From JBBRSC01 sp038245795 (GTDB lineage: Bacteria > Actinomycetota > Acidimicrobiia > Acidimicrobiales > Microtrichaceae), in NCBI GenBank assembly GCA_038245795.1, contig JBBRSC010000078.1, positions 1-13,215 of the forward strand: a stretch of 13,215 bases of DNA, written 5' to 3'. A program made the translations under genes and the position numbers. Shown here piece after piece: positions 1 through 5,980 of this stretch (the first letter of the stretch is position 1; each line of letters begins with the position of its first letter). Under the pieces are notes generated by a model. It searched no databases. It had not been told where the DNA came from and saw only the letters and a program-made list of their open reading frames with translations.

Positions 1-353
1 CCCACGATGAACGAGGTGGCCCGTGCCTTCCGAGCCGCGATGACGTCGAACAGCTGCTGCACCAGTCCCAGATCACCGTTGGTGTGAAACGTCAAAGCAA
101 TCGAGGCCGTGTCGGTCGGTCCATGACTGACGAAACGTGCCGTCGTCGATCCACCCGAGGCTGGTGCCGGCGCAGCACCCGACGTGGTCGGTCCGGCGTT
201 GGGGGGAATCGCCGAGGAACCCGACGGACTGGCCGTGGCCCCAGCTGTGCGGGCAGTGTCGGCGCCACATGCCGACAGACCAGCGGCCACGGCAGCCGCT
301 CCGAGCAGGAACGTTCGGCGGGACCGGTCCGGGGATTCAGACGGTGTGCTCAT
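1..353 (-). CDS. Polysaccharide deacetylase-family lipoprotein, N-terminal part (runs off left edge)
   Basis: Reading leftwards from the ATG at 353-351, the frame stays open to base 1, giving 117 codons; the rest lies outside the window. The N-terminus reads MSTPSESPDRSRRTFLLG, a twin-arginine (SRRTFLL) signal, then a hydrophobic Ala-rich stretch and the lipobox LSAC (Cys at residue 28), so it should be an exported, lipid-anchored protein. A Ser/Pro/Gly/Ala/Thr linker follows to about residue 72. Then comes a NodB-like start, ALTFHTNGD, followed by a helix and KARATSFIVG, which matches the beta1/motif 1 and 'KATFFVxG' beta2 of NodB-fold polysaccharide deacetylases. Motif 1 is not the classical TFDDGP (see findings). 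Its ATG overlaps the stop of the upstream propeller gene as ATGA, so the two are probably translated together. The family deacetylates N-acetylated glycans; the substrate here is unknown, and the catalytic His pair is not in view. Confidence 0.85.
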   Translation of the reverse strand, partial: MSTPSESPDRSRRTFLLGAAAVAAGLSACGADTARTAGATASPSGSSAIPPNAGPTTSGAAPAPASGGSTTARFVSHGPTDTASIALTFHTNGDLGLVQQLFDVIAARKARATSFIV

Positions 354-1561
354 CGCATGTTCCCGGTGTGGCCGAGCGAGTAGTGACCGGGTTGTGGCCA
401 GAAGGTGAGTCCATGCGGGCCGCTCTCCACCTTGATCCGATCGGCGAACCCGCCCTTGACCAGGTCGAACACGTAGATCTCGTCATCGAAGCGTCCCGAG
501 AGCCACAACTGCGTGCCGTCGGTGCTCAGGTTTCCCATGTCGGGGCTGCCGCCGCCGGGCACAGGCCACGTCGCCTTGACACTGCCCGTTGTTGGATCGA
601 CGACCGAGACCGAACCCTGACCGTTGCGGGTGCCACTCGTGGAGCGCGACCCGCGATTGGCGACGTAGAACACGGAGCGATCCCGGCTCGGCGTGATTCC
701 ATGGGTGCCGATGCCGGTGGGGATGAACCCGGTGATGCTCAACGACGATCCATCGACGACATAGAGGCCGCCGCGGGTCATGTCGGCCACATAGAAGGTC
801 GTCCCATCCGGTCCCATCCGGATGTCCTGGGGCATGGCGGCCATGCCATCGATCGGATCTGCTGGAACGTCCAGCATGCCGAGGACGACGCCGTTGCGAT
901 AGTCAATCTTCGCAAGTCGACCGCTGAACTCGCAGGTCGCGATCAGATAGCTGTTGTCCGCCGGATAGTCGATGTGATTCACGCCGCCACACTCCGGCAC
1001 GGCAAGCGATCGTCGCAACGCCATCGTCTGAGGATCGCGGAAGTCGAGCCGCTTCTTCGCCTCGGCAACCACGATTGCGTCCGCCCCGTCAGGGGTGAAA
1101 TAGAGGTTGTAGGGGTCCTCGACGGGGACACGAATTCCAGGTTTGGATGTCGCCGGATCGATCGGGATCAAATCGTTGCCAGCATTGTCCAGAACCCACA
1201 GGGTGCGGAGATCGTAGGAGGGCACAATGTGCTGCGGCTCCTTCGACGTCGTGAACGTCTTCACGACCTTGCGTGTCGCCGGGTCGATCACCGAAACCGT
1301 GTCCGATTGCCCATTCGGCACGTAGACCCGCTGCGGAAAGGCCTGGAGGAACGGGGCGAGGGTCGGGGGCGACGCATCCAACGTCGTCGCGGGATCCAAC
1401 GATGTTGGAGTCGTCGAGGACACCAAGGCGGATCCGCTGATCGACGAATCGGAGGCTGCCGCTCCGGTCCCGCTCTTCGAACAGCCGACGAGGCTGATCG
1501 TGAGGATGATCACGCAGCCCGTGCTCAGGACGCGTCTCGGTGGGCTGAAGGGGATCGTCAT
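350..1561 (-). CDS. YncE/YVTN-like beta-propeller lipoprotein
   Basis: This is a 403-residue protein. I chose the ATG at 1561 because it puts a proper lipoprotein signal at the N-terminus: MTIPFSPPRR, a hydrophobic core, then the lipobox SLVGC with Cys27. The longer GTG start at 1618 would bury that signal. A Ser/Thr/Pro-rich linker runs to about residue 75. After it come repeated blades of the YVTN/lactonase-like type: RVYVPNGQSDTVSVIDPATR (79-98), LWVLDNAGNDLIPIDPATSK (121-140), FYVADMTRGGLYVVDG (256-271), FYVANRGSRS (298-307) with SVSVVDPTTGSV (317-328), and LWLSGRFDDEIYVFDL (352-367). The recurring pattern is 'x-YVaN-x-VsViDpaT'. Such propellers usually act as extracytoplasmic binding or scaffold modules rather than being assignable enzymes. 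Cys191 and Cys210 could pair outside the cell. The stop overlaps the start of the deacetylase gene (ATGA), which suggests a joint role on a surface glycan; that role is inference. Confidence 0.88.
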   Translation of the reverse strand: MTIPFSPPRRVLSTGCVIILTISLVGCSKSGTGAAASDSSISGSALVSSTTPTSLDPATTLDASPPTLAPFLQAFPQRVYVPNGQSDTVSVIDPATRKVVKTFTTSKEPQHIVPSYDLRTLWVLDNAGNDLIPIDPATSKPGIRVPVEDPYNLYFTPDGADAIVVAEAKKRLDFRDPQTMALRRSLAVPECGGVNHIDYPADNSYLIATCEFSGRLAKIDYRNGVVLGMLDVPADPIDGMAAMPQDIRMGPDGTTFYVADMTRGGLYVVDGSSLSITGFIPTGIGTHGITPSRDRSVFYVANRGSRSTSGTRNGQGSVSVVDPTTGSVKATWPVPGGGSPDMGNLSTDGTQLWLSGRFDDEIYVFDLVKGGFADRIKVESGPHGLTFWPQPGHYSLGHTGNMR

Positions 1562-1786
1562 ACGGTTCGGGGTTCTCGGCTGATGGTCTACGACTGGGCA
1601 ACATGCGGTGTACAACACGAGACCGTAGTGCCGAGTCCGGTTCCGCCAACTTCACGATTCTGTGACCATCGGGGGATTCGGCAAGGAGAGATCTCACGTC
1701 GCAGGACGCTGTCGATCATTCTGGCGTACAGCGAGTGAGGCAGCCGCTACGGGTAGGTCAACGGAGGGTTATCTCACCGACGACGA
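1562..1786. other. Intergenic spacer between histidine kinase and propeller gene
   Basis: This 225-bp stretch separates the end of the histidine kinase from the start of the propeller gene; both genes read leftwards. Apart from the candidate promoter listed separately I see no stem-loop followed by a T-run, no convincing small reading frame and no repeat. Plus-strand open frames that cross it are shadows of the flanking genes. Confidence 0.5.
1622..1649 (-). promoter_or_regulatory. Possible sigma70-type promoter for the propeller/deacetylase operon
   Basis: On the minus strand TTGGCG (1649-1644) is followed after 16 bp by TACGGT (1627-1622), giving a start near 1615 and a leader of roughly 54 nt before the ATG at 1561. 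The match to the -35 box is only partial and no strong Shine-Dalgarno precedes the ATG. The call rests on position and pattern alone. Confidence 0.3.
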
Positions 1787-3061
1787 TCAGCGAAGGTCCG
1801 GCAGGACGCTCCGGAAGGTCGTCGGTGACGCACTCGCCAGCGTCAACCTTCCTCCCTCAGCCTCGGCCAGCGCTCTTGCCACTGCCAGTCCGACTCCGTG
1901 CCCCTCGGCCCCCGGATCACGATGCACGAAAAGCTCCCTGACATTGCGATCGATCGTGCCCTCGTCGGTCACCGCGAGCACCACGCTGGAGGCGTCGCCC
2001 GATATGGCCACCGTGACCTCACCCGCTCCGTGGACGTCGGCATTGCTGATCAGCACATCGAGAATCTGATGGAGCACGTCGGTGCTCGCGTGGGCATCCA
2101 GATGTGCCGGGGCGGAGAGATGGAAGGGACGCCCTGACGCCGCCAAGACGCCGTTCCAACGTGCCGTGATCTGGTCACTCAACTCGGAGACATCAATCGA
2201 CCCGCGATGCAACGGCCGATCTCGAGCGACCGAGAGCAGCGTCTCGATCGTCGACTCGAGACGATCAAGCTCCGCAAGCGATTCGTGGTGCACAGCGAGT
2301 GGATCGGCGCGTGGGGCCATCACCTCCGATTCGATCGAGAGGCGCATTGCTGTCAGCGGCGTGCGGAGCTGATGGGAGGCGTTGGCTGAAAAGGCTCGTT
2401 CGCGGGCCAAGGCCGCCTCGAGACGCTGCGCTGTTTCCGCCAGCGCCGCCGACGTGTCGTCGAGCTCCGAAATGCCGCTCGTGCTCGGTTGTACCGAGAA
2501 GTCGCCATTTCCCAACCGCACGGCGTCGTCGCGGATTGATTGCAGCGGACGCACGAGCCGTGCGGACAGGACCCAGCCGACCATCGCGGCCACCAAGATC
2601 GCACCGAGGTCGATCGCCATCAAGAGGAGCAGATCGCGCTGAATTCTCGACGTGGTCTCACTGACCGGTTCGGCCGATCGGATCACGCCGATCCGTTGTT
2701 CATCAAAGATGATCGGACGGGCGACCACGTGGTCCCCGCCGACGACACCCCGGGCCGTGACCGAGATCGCGGTGGCGGTGACCGAGTCCGGCGAGTCGGG
2801 GCCCTGGCCCGAGACACGACGACCTGCCTCATCGAAGATGGCCACGGAGATATTCGGTTCAAACTCCGGCAGATCGATGGGATCGCTGCCTTTTCCGAGA
2901 TCAGCGGAGACCGATGCTGAGGCCCGCTCGGCGGCTCGATCGAGTTCGCGGTAGGCGTCGTCTCTAGCGCGATGCGCGCCGATAATGGCGAGCGGCACGG
3001 TCAGGACAATCGTGGAGAGAATCGCTATCCCGATGATGGCGGCAAGGATTCGGCGACGCAT
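1787..3061 (-). CDS. Two-component sensor histidine kinase (HAMP, HisKA, HATPase_c)
   Basis: This 424-residue kinase starts at the ATG at 3061, 4 nt after the regulator's stop; a longer open frame to 3214 would lie inside the regulator gene and adds no recognisable sequence. TM1 spans about residues 5-28. An extracytoplasmic sensor segment of about 115 residues follows (29-143), then TM2 (about 144-169) and a HAMP linker (167-219). The H-box is FSANASHQLRTPLT with the phospho-accepting His230. The N-box is LISNADVHG with Asn340, and the G2 box is GHGVGLAVARAL (387-398). The G1 box reads TDEGTI (365-370), so it keeps Asp366 and one Gly but lacks the second Gly of DxGxG. The architecture is the EnvZ/CusS-like type with a true external sensor, unlike the tiny-loop BceS kinases. 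It should phosphorylate the adjacent OmpR-type regulator. The signal is unknown; the divergent exporter operon is the obvious candidate target. Confidence 0.92.
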   Translation of the reverse strand: MRRRILAAIIGIAILSTIVLTVPLAIIGAHRARDDAYRELDRAAERASASVSADLGKGSDPIDLPEFEPNISVAIFDEAGRRVSGQGPDSPDSVTATAISVTARGVVGGDHVVARPIIFDEQRIGVIRSAEPVSETTSRIQRDLLLLMAIDLGAILVAAMVGWVLSARLVRPLQSIRDDAVRLGNGDFSVQPSTSGISELDDTSAALAETAQRLEAALARERAFSANASHQLRTPLTAMRLSIESEVMAPRADPLAVHHESLAELDRLESTIETLLSVARDRPLHRGSIDVSELSDQITARWNGVLAASGRPFHLSAPAHLDAHASTDVLHQILDVLISNADVHGAGEVTVAISGDASSVVLAVTDEGTIDRNVRELFVHRDPGAEGHGVGLAVARALAEAEGGRLTLASASPTTFRSVLPDLR

Positions 3062-3065
3062 CGAG

Positions 3066-3755
3066 TCAGGCCGCTGGCTCGGTAGGTTCCCACCGGTACC
3101 CGACGCCCCGTAACGACGTGATCCGACTCGGCGTACCCGGTTCCTCGCCGAGTCGTCGGCGAAGGGCTGCCATGTGAACATCAAGCGTCTTGGTTGAACC
3201 GAACCAGTGTTCATCCCAGACCTTGGACATCAGGTCTTCGCGGGTGACGACGATGCCTTGATTGGACAGCAGCTCGACCATCAAGTCGAACTCTTTGGCG
3301 CGCAGCTCGACGTCGAGACCATCGAGCGTGACTCGACGGGCGGCGACATCCACCACCAGTGATCCATCGGTCAGCGTCGTGAGGTCGTCGCGTTCGACGG
3401 GTCGTCGAAGGTGCGCTCGGATCCTGGCCAACAACTCGGCCAGGCGGAAAGGTTTGGTGATGTAGTCGACCGCTCCCGCGTCCAGCCCGATCACGATGTC
3501 CATCTCCTCCGCCCGCGCTGTCAGCATGATGACCGAGAGGTCGGGCCAGCGAACCAGCAGGTCCCGGGCCAGGTCGAGGCCATCGCCGTCAGGGAGTCCG
3601 AGATCCAGCAGCACCAGAGCGGGTGCCGCTTCAATCTGACGGGCCGCCTCGATCGTCGCGACCAGCTCGCACGTGTACCCGGAATTCGTGAGTGCCCGAA
3701 TGAGATTTGAGCCGATGCCAGGATCGTCTTCCACGATCAGCACTTTCCCGCTCAT
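3066..3755 (-). CDS. OmpR/PhoB-family response regulator
   Basis: This is a full-length 229-residue regulator. The receiver domain (about 1-118) has the acidic pocket Glu9/Asp10/Asp11 (VEDD), the phospho-acceptor Asp51 in LLDLGLPDGDG, Thr79 in MLTA and Lys101 in the ITKPF motif. The C-terminal winged-helix domain (about 130-226) contains the typical LRAKEFDLMVELL, the TKTLDVHMAALRRRLG recognition-helix region and the terminal RGVGYRWE wing. It binds DNA, usually as a dimer on direct repeats, when phosphorylated. The kinase gene follows after 4 nt, so the two are one operon. The start ATG sits 6 nt behind TAACCT, which would allow a leaderless mRNA. A GGAG sits only 2-3 nt before the ATG, too close to be a good ribosome site. 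Divergent transcription from the lipoprotein/ABC operon makes that operon and itself the likely targets. Confidence 0.95.
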   Translation of the reverse strand: MSGKVLIVEDDPGIGSNLIRALTNSGYTCELVATIEAARQIEAAPALVLLDLGLPDGDGLDLARDLLVRWPDLSVIMLTARAEEMDIVIGLDAGAVDYITKPFRLAELLARIRAHLRRPVERDDLTTLTDGSLVVDVAARRVTLDGLDVELRAKEFDLMVELLSNQGIVVTREDLMSKVWDEHWFGSTKTLDVHMAALRRRLGEEPGTPSRITSLRGVGYRWEPTEPAA

Positions 3756-3761
3756 GTCTCC

Positions 3762-3767
3762 AGGTTA
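3762..3767 (-). promoter_or_regulatory. Candidate -10 box (TAACCT) for the two-component operon, possibly leaderless
   Basis: On the minus strand TAACCT lies 6 nt upstream of the regulator's ATG at 3755, so transcription would begin at or next to the start codon. No convincing -35 hexamer is visible at the usual distance. Two other genes in the window show the same arrangement, which supports the reading. Confidence 0.4.
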
Positions 3768-3902
3768 GGTCCGCACCTCAGGGGCCGAGCCGACAACAAG
3801 CAATGTTTAACCACCCGCTCATCAACGACGGCCCAGGCCCGAACCGGGCGTTTCGTACGTTCACATCACGATCCGATGCCAGACCGGCGTCGATCAATGG
3901 CC

Positions 3903-3907
3903 GGAGA
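3903..3907 (+). promoter_or_regulatory. Ribosome binding site deciding the lipoprotein start
   Basis: GGAGA at 3903-3907 lies 8 nt before the ATG at 3916 and 5 nt before an in-frame GTG at 3913. The spacing slightly favours the ATG; the two options differ by one residue. Confidence 0.5.
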
Positions 3908-3915
3908 TTCCCGTG

Positions 3916-4602
3916 ATGACCTTCAGACGCACTCGACGAACCATGGTGACCGTTTCACTGATCAGCGCTCTTGGCGCGCTGATGAGCTGTGGCGGACAAA
4001 CGAGCACGACAATGCCGGGCACGACGTTCCCGGGCACGACCACCGGAGCCGCCGGGAGCCAATCCGCACCGCCCGCTCCATCGGCACAGTCACCCTCGGT
4101 CGCCGCCGCCTCGGGACCAGATCCGAATGCACCCGAGATCGTTGCGCCAGGCGACATTCCGGACAATCAAGCGTTCGTCGCCTATCGAGCGGCCGGTGGA
4201 TTCGCTGTCAAAGTTCCCGAGGGGTGGGCCAGAAGCGACCTCGCATCCGATCATGTGGCGTTCAGCGACAAGTACAACTCCATCGATCTGACCTGGGTCA
4301 CCGCTCCGACAGCGCCCACCGAGGCCGCAGCATCGTCGGCGCTGCAGGCGCTCGCTCTTCCGGCGTACCGATTCGTGGCCGCCGTGACCGTTCAACGTCC
4401 GGCGGGACCGGCAGTGCTGATCACGTATCAACGTACGAGTGAACCGAACGCCGTCACCGGCAAGCGGATCACGCTCGACGTCGAGCAGTACCAGTTCTCG
4501 AAGAACGGGACGACCGCCACCCTGACATTGTCGGGTGCCACGGGTTCCGACAACGTCGATCCCTGGAAGACGGTCACCGAAGGATTCGGATGGAACGCAT
4601 GA
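3916..4602 (+). CDS. Exporter-linked lipoprotein, unknown function
   Basis: This 228-residue protein begins with an Arg-rich n-region (MTFRRTRR), a hydrophobic core and the lipobox LMSC with Cys25, so it is a lipid-anchored extracytoplasmic protein. Residues 26-75 form a low-complexity Thr/Pro/Ser/Gly/Ala tether that includes two copies of PGTT-F/T. The globular part (about 76-228) starts FVAYRAAGGFAVKVPEGWAR, where 'GFAVKVPEGW' resembles the first strands of PsbP/Mog1-like domains found in actinobacterial lipoproteins of the LpqN/DUF1795 kind. That assignment is by eye only. It ends WKTVTEGFGWNA. It is the first gene of the exporter operon, and its last 13 bp overlap the first ATPase gene, so it is almost surely expressed with the transporter. 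It may be an external partner, a substrate-binding protein or a cargo; the sequence does not say which. Confidence 0.85.
   Translation: MTFRRTRRTMVTVSLISALGALMSCGGQTSTTMPGTTFPGTTTGAAGSQSAPPAPSAQSPSVAAASGPDPNAPEIVAPGDIPDNQAFVAYRAAGGFAVKVPEGWARSDLASDHVAFSDKYNSIDLTWVTAPTAPTEAAASSALQALALPAYRFVAAVTVQRPAGPAVLITYQRTSEPNAVTGKRITLDVEQYQFSKNGTTATLTLSGATGSDNVDPWKTVTEGFGWNA
4015..4044 (+). repeat. Short in-frame tandem repeat (two 15-nt units) in the lipoprotein linker
   Basis: CCGGGCACGAC occurs at 4015-4025 and again at 4030-4040, exactly 15 nt apart, encoding PGTTF then PGTTT. It lies in the flexible tether, where such repeat-length variation is tolerated. Confidence 0.6.
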
Positions 4603-5264
4603 ACGTGCCGCTCATCGAGGCCGACTCGTTGTACCGCTTCTTCCATGCTGGCGACGACGAGACCCTGGCGCTCCGAGGAGTGTCGATGGCGGTCGAGGCC
4701 GGCCAGGTCGTCGCCATCACCGGCCCGTCCGGGTCGGGCAAATCGACCCTGCTCGCATGCCTCGCAGGGCTCGATGATCCAGACGGCGGCATGGTCAAGA
4801 TCAACGGAACGCCAATGAGTCGACGGCCGGAGGCAGAACGTTCGCGCCTCCGTGCTCGCCACCTCGGGCTGCTGTTCCAGCATGACAATCTCTGGGATCA
4901 CCTGACGGTGGCCGGAAACATCACGACCGTCCAGCGTCTCGCCAACGACGTCGATAACGCTCGGGCGGTCGCCCTTCTCGATGAATTGGGCCTTCGGCAT
5001 CGTGGCGATGCCTACCCATCGGAACTCTCCGGCGGAGAGTCAGCTCGCGCCGGACTCGCCGTTGCGCTCGCCAACAATCCTGCCGTTGTCCTGGCCGACG
5101 AACCAACCGGAGAACTCGATTCCACGACGGCGAGCAGCGTCTTGGATCTCCTCGAGCGTCGCGCCAGTAGCGGCGCCGCAGTGGTGATCGTCACCCACAC
5201 CGAAGCGGTGGCAGATCGCGCCACGCGACGTATCCATCTCAGAGACGGGCAGGTCCAATCATGA
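4590..5264 (+). CDS. ABC transporter ATPase subunit, MacB/LolD type (first of two)
   Basis: This 224-residue nucleotide-binding protein has all ABC signatures: Walker A GPSGSGKST (45-53), Q-loop LLFQHDN with Gln97, signature LSGGE (146-150), Walker B VVLADEPTGELD with Asp170 and catalytic Glu171, and H-loop VTHTEA with His203. The signature carries Glu in place of the usual final Gln, a change tolerated in this family. 'DEPTGELD' and the Ser/Asp-rich surroundings fit the LolD/MacB/FtsE branch that works with FtsX-type permeases. The start at 4590 has GAAGGA (4579-4584) 5 nt upstream; an in-frame ATG at 4599 would create an exact ATGA overlap with the lipoprotein stop. The stop overlaps the next ATPase start by 4 bp. 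It should power the downstream permease, probably as a heterodimer with the second ATPase. Confidence 0.93.
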   Translation: MERMNVPLIEADSLYRFFHAGDDETLALRGVSMAVEAGQVVAITGPSGSGKSTLLACLAGLDDPDGGMVKINGTPMSRRPEAERSRLRARHLGLLFQHDNLWDHLTVAGNITTVQRLANDVDNARAVALLDELGLRHRGDAYPSELSGGESARAGLAVALANNPAVVLADEPTGELDSTTASSVLDLLERRASSGAAVVIVTHTEAVADRATRRIHLRDGQVQS

Positions 5265-5980
5265 CGACAGCGAACATCGGTCCATCGGGCGTCATCGTCG
5301 CGACGGACGGGGCCGGACGGATCTTCGGCGCAGACGCACGAGCGGTGATCGCAGTGCAATCGGTCACGTGTCAGATTCACTTTGGCGATCGGATCGCAAT
5401 CATGGGACGGTCCGGGTCGGGAAAGTCGACACTTCTCCACCTCCTCGCGGGGCTCGAACTGCCCACTCGTGGGTCGGTGTCGTGGCCGGGGATCGGCCCG
5501 ATCGAGAGCTTGCGACCCGGCCGAGTGGGCATCGTTTTCCAGTCCCCCAGCCTCATTTCGTCGCTCGACGTGATCGAGAACGTCTCCCTCCCCCTCCTAC
5601 TGATGGATCACCATCGAGTCGACGCTCGCTCCCGTGCCCTCGAGGCTCTTGAGCAATTGGGAATCGCTGACCTCGCCGCACAGCTTCCCGACGAGCTGTC
5701 GGGCGGGCAGTCCCAGCGGGTGGCGATCGCCCGAGTCCTCGCACAGCGACCGACACTCATTCTTGCGGACGAGCCCACGGGGCAGCTCGATCGCGAGACG
5801 GCATCGACCGTGATCGACACGCTCCTGGCGGCAGCCGACCGCTCCGACGCGGCAGTCGTCGTGTCGACCCACGATCCCGAGGTCGCTGGTCGGTTCTCCA
5901 CAAGATGGTCCATCGAAGACGGACGGCTCGACGTTTCTCAACACCCCACATCGGACGAGGACGCGCTGTGCTCGGTCTGA
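5261..5980 (+). CDS. ABC transporter ATPase subunit, MacB/LolD type (second of two)
   Basis: This 239-residue ATPase is a distinct paralogue of the preceding one. It has Walker A GRSGSGKST (49-57), Q-loop IVFQSPSL with Gln94, canonical signature LSGGQ (146-150) followed by SQRVAIARVL, Walker B LILADEPTGQLD with Asp170/Glu171, and H-loop STHDPE with His204. All catalytic positions are intact, so neither partner looks degenerate. It begins at ATG 5261 inside the previous gene's stop (ATGA) behind a modest GGCAGG. It ends at 5980, 13 bp inside the permease gene. About 25 extra N-terminal residues precede the usual beta1 region and the tail is acidic. Two ATPases next to one fused permease imply a heterodimeric motor. 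Confidence 0.93.
   Translation: MTTANIGPSGVIVATDGAGRIFGADARAVIAVQSVTCQIHFGDRIAIMGRSGSGKSTLLHLLAGLELPTRGSVSWPGIGPIESLRPGRVGIVFQSPSLISSLDVIENVSLPLLLMDHHRVDARSRALEALEQLGIADLAAQLPDELSGGQSQRVAIARVLAQRPTLILADEPTGQLDRETASTVIDTLLAAADRSDAAVVVSTHDPEVAGRFSTRWSIEDGRLDVSQHPTSDEDALCSV
5957..5961 (+). promoter_or_regulatory. Ribosome binding site deciding the permease start (GTG 5968)
   Basis: GAGGA at 5957-5961 is spaced 6 nt from GTG 5968, inside the end of the second ATPase gene. The frame is open further upstream to 5905, but that extension (RRRTARRFSTPHIGRG) is only a read-through of the ATPase gene in another frame and has no ribosome site. Confidence 0.65.

Larger units (their letters stand above)
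3756..3915. promoter_or_regulatory. Divergent control region between the two-component genes and the lipoprotein/ABC operon
   Basis: These 160 bp must hold promoters for both directions. Visible elements are an inverted repeat AGGT-CCGC-ACCT beside the TAACCT box, a locally AT-rich patch CAATGTTTAA (3801-3810), a small GCCCG-AAC-CGGGC hairpin or dyad (3837-3849), and TACGTT (3856-3861), a possible -10 for the plus strand. I could not find a clear pair of direct repeats that would mark the OmpR-type operator, so the regulator's binding site is not located. Confidence 0.4.

Noticed and set aside
137..1738. A 533-codon open frame on the plus strand
   Set aside because: It is antisense to the propeller and deacetylase genes, its product is Arg/His-rich without any domain, and it has no ribosome site. 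The minus-strand genes have clear signal peptides and motifs.
3062..3214. Longer histidine kinase start at 3214
   Set aside because: The extra 51 residues lie within the regulator gene and resemble no kinase; ATG 3061 directly precedes TM1 in the usual way.
3837..3849. GCCCG-AAC-CGGGC hairpin as a terminator or regulator site
   Set aside because: Only 5-bp arms, no T-run, and located between divergent promoters where no gene ends. It is mentioned as part of the control region but not as a separate call.
5905..5967. Longer permease start at 5905
   Set aside because: It overlaps the ATPase gene by 76 bp, adds an Arg-rich segment without ribosome site, and GTG 5968 has GAGGA at ideal spacing.
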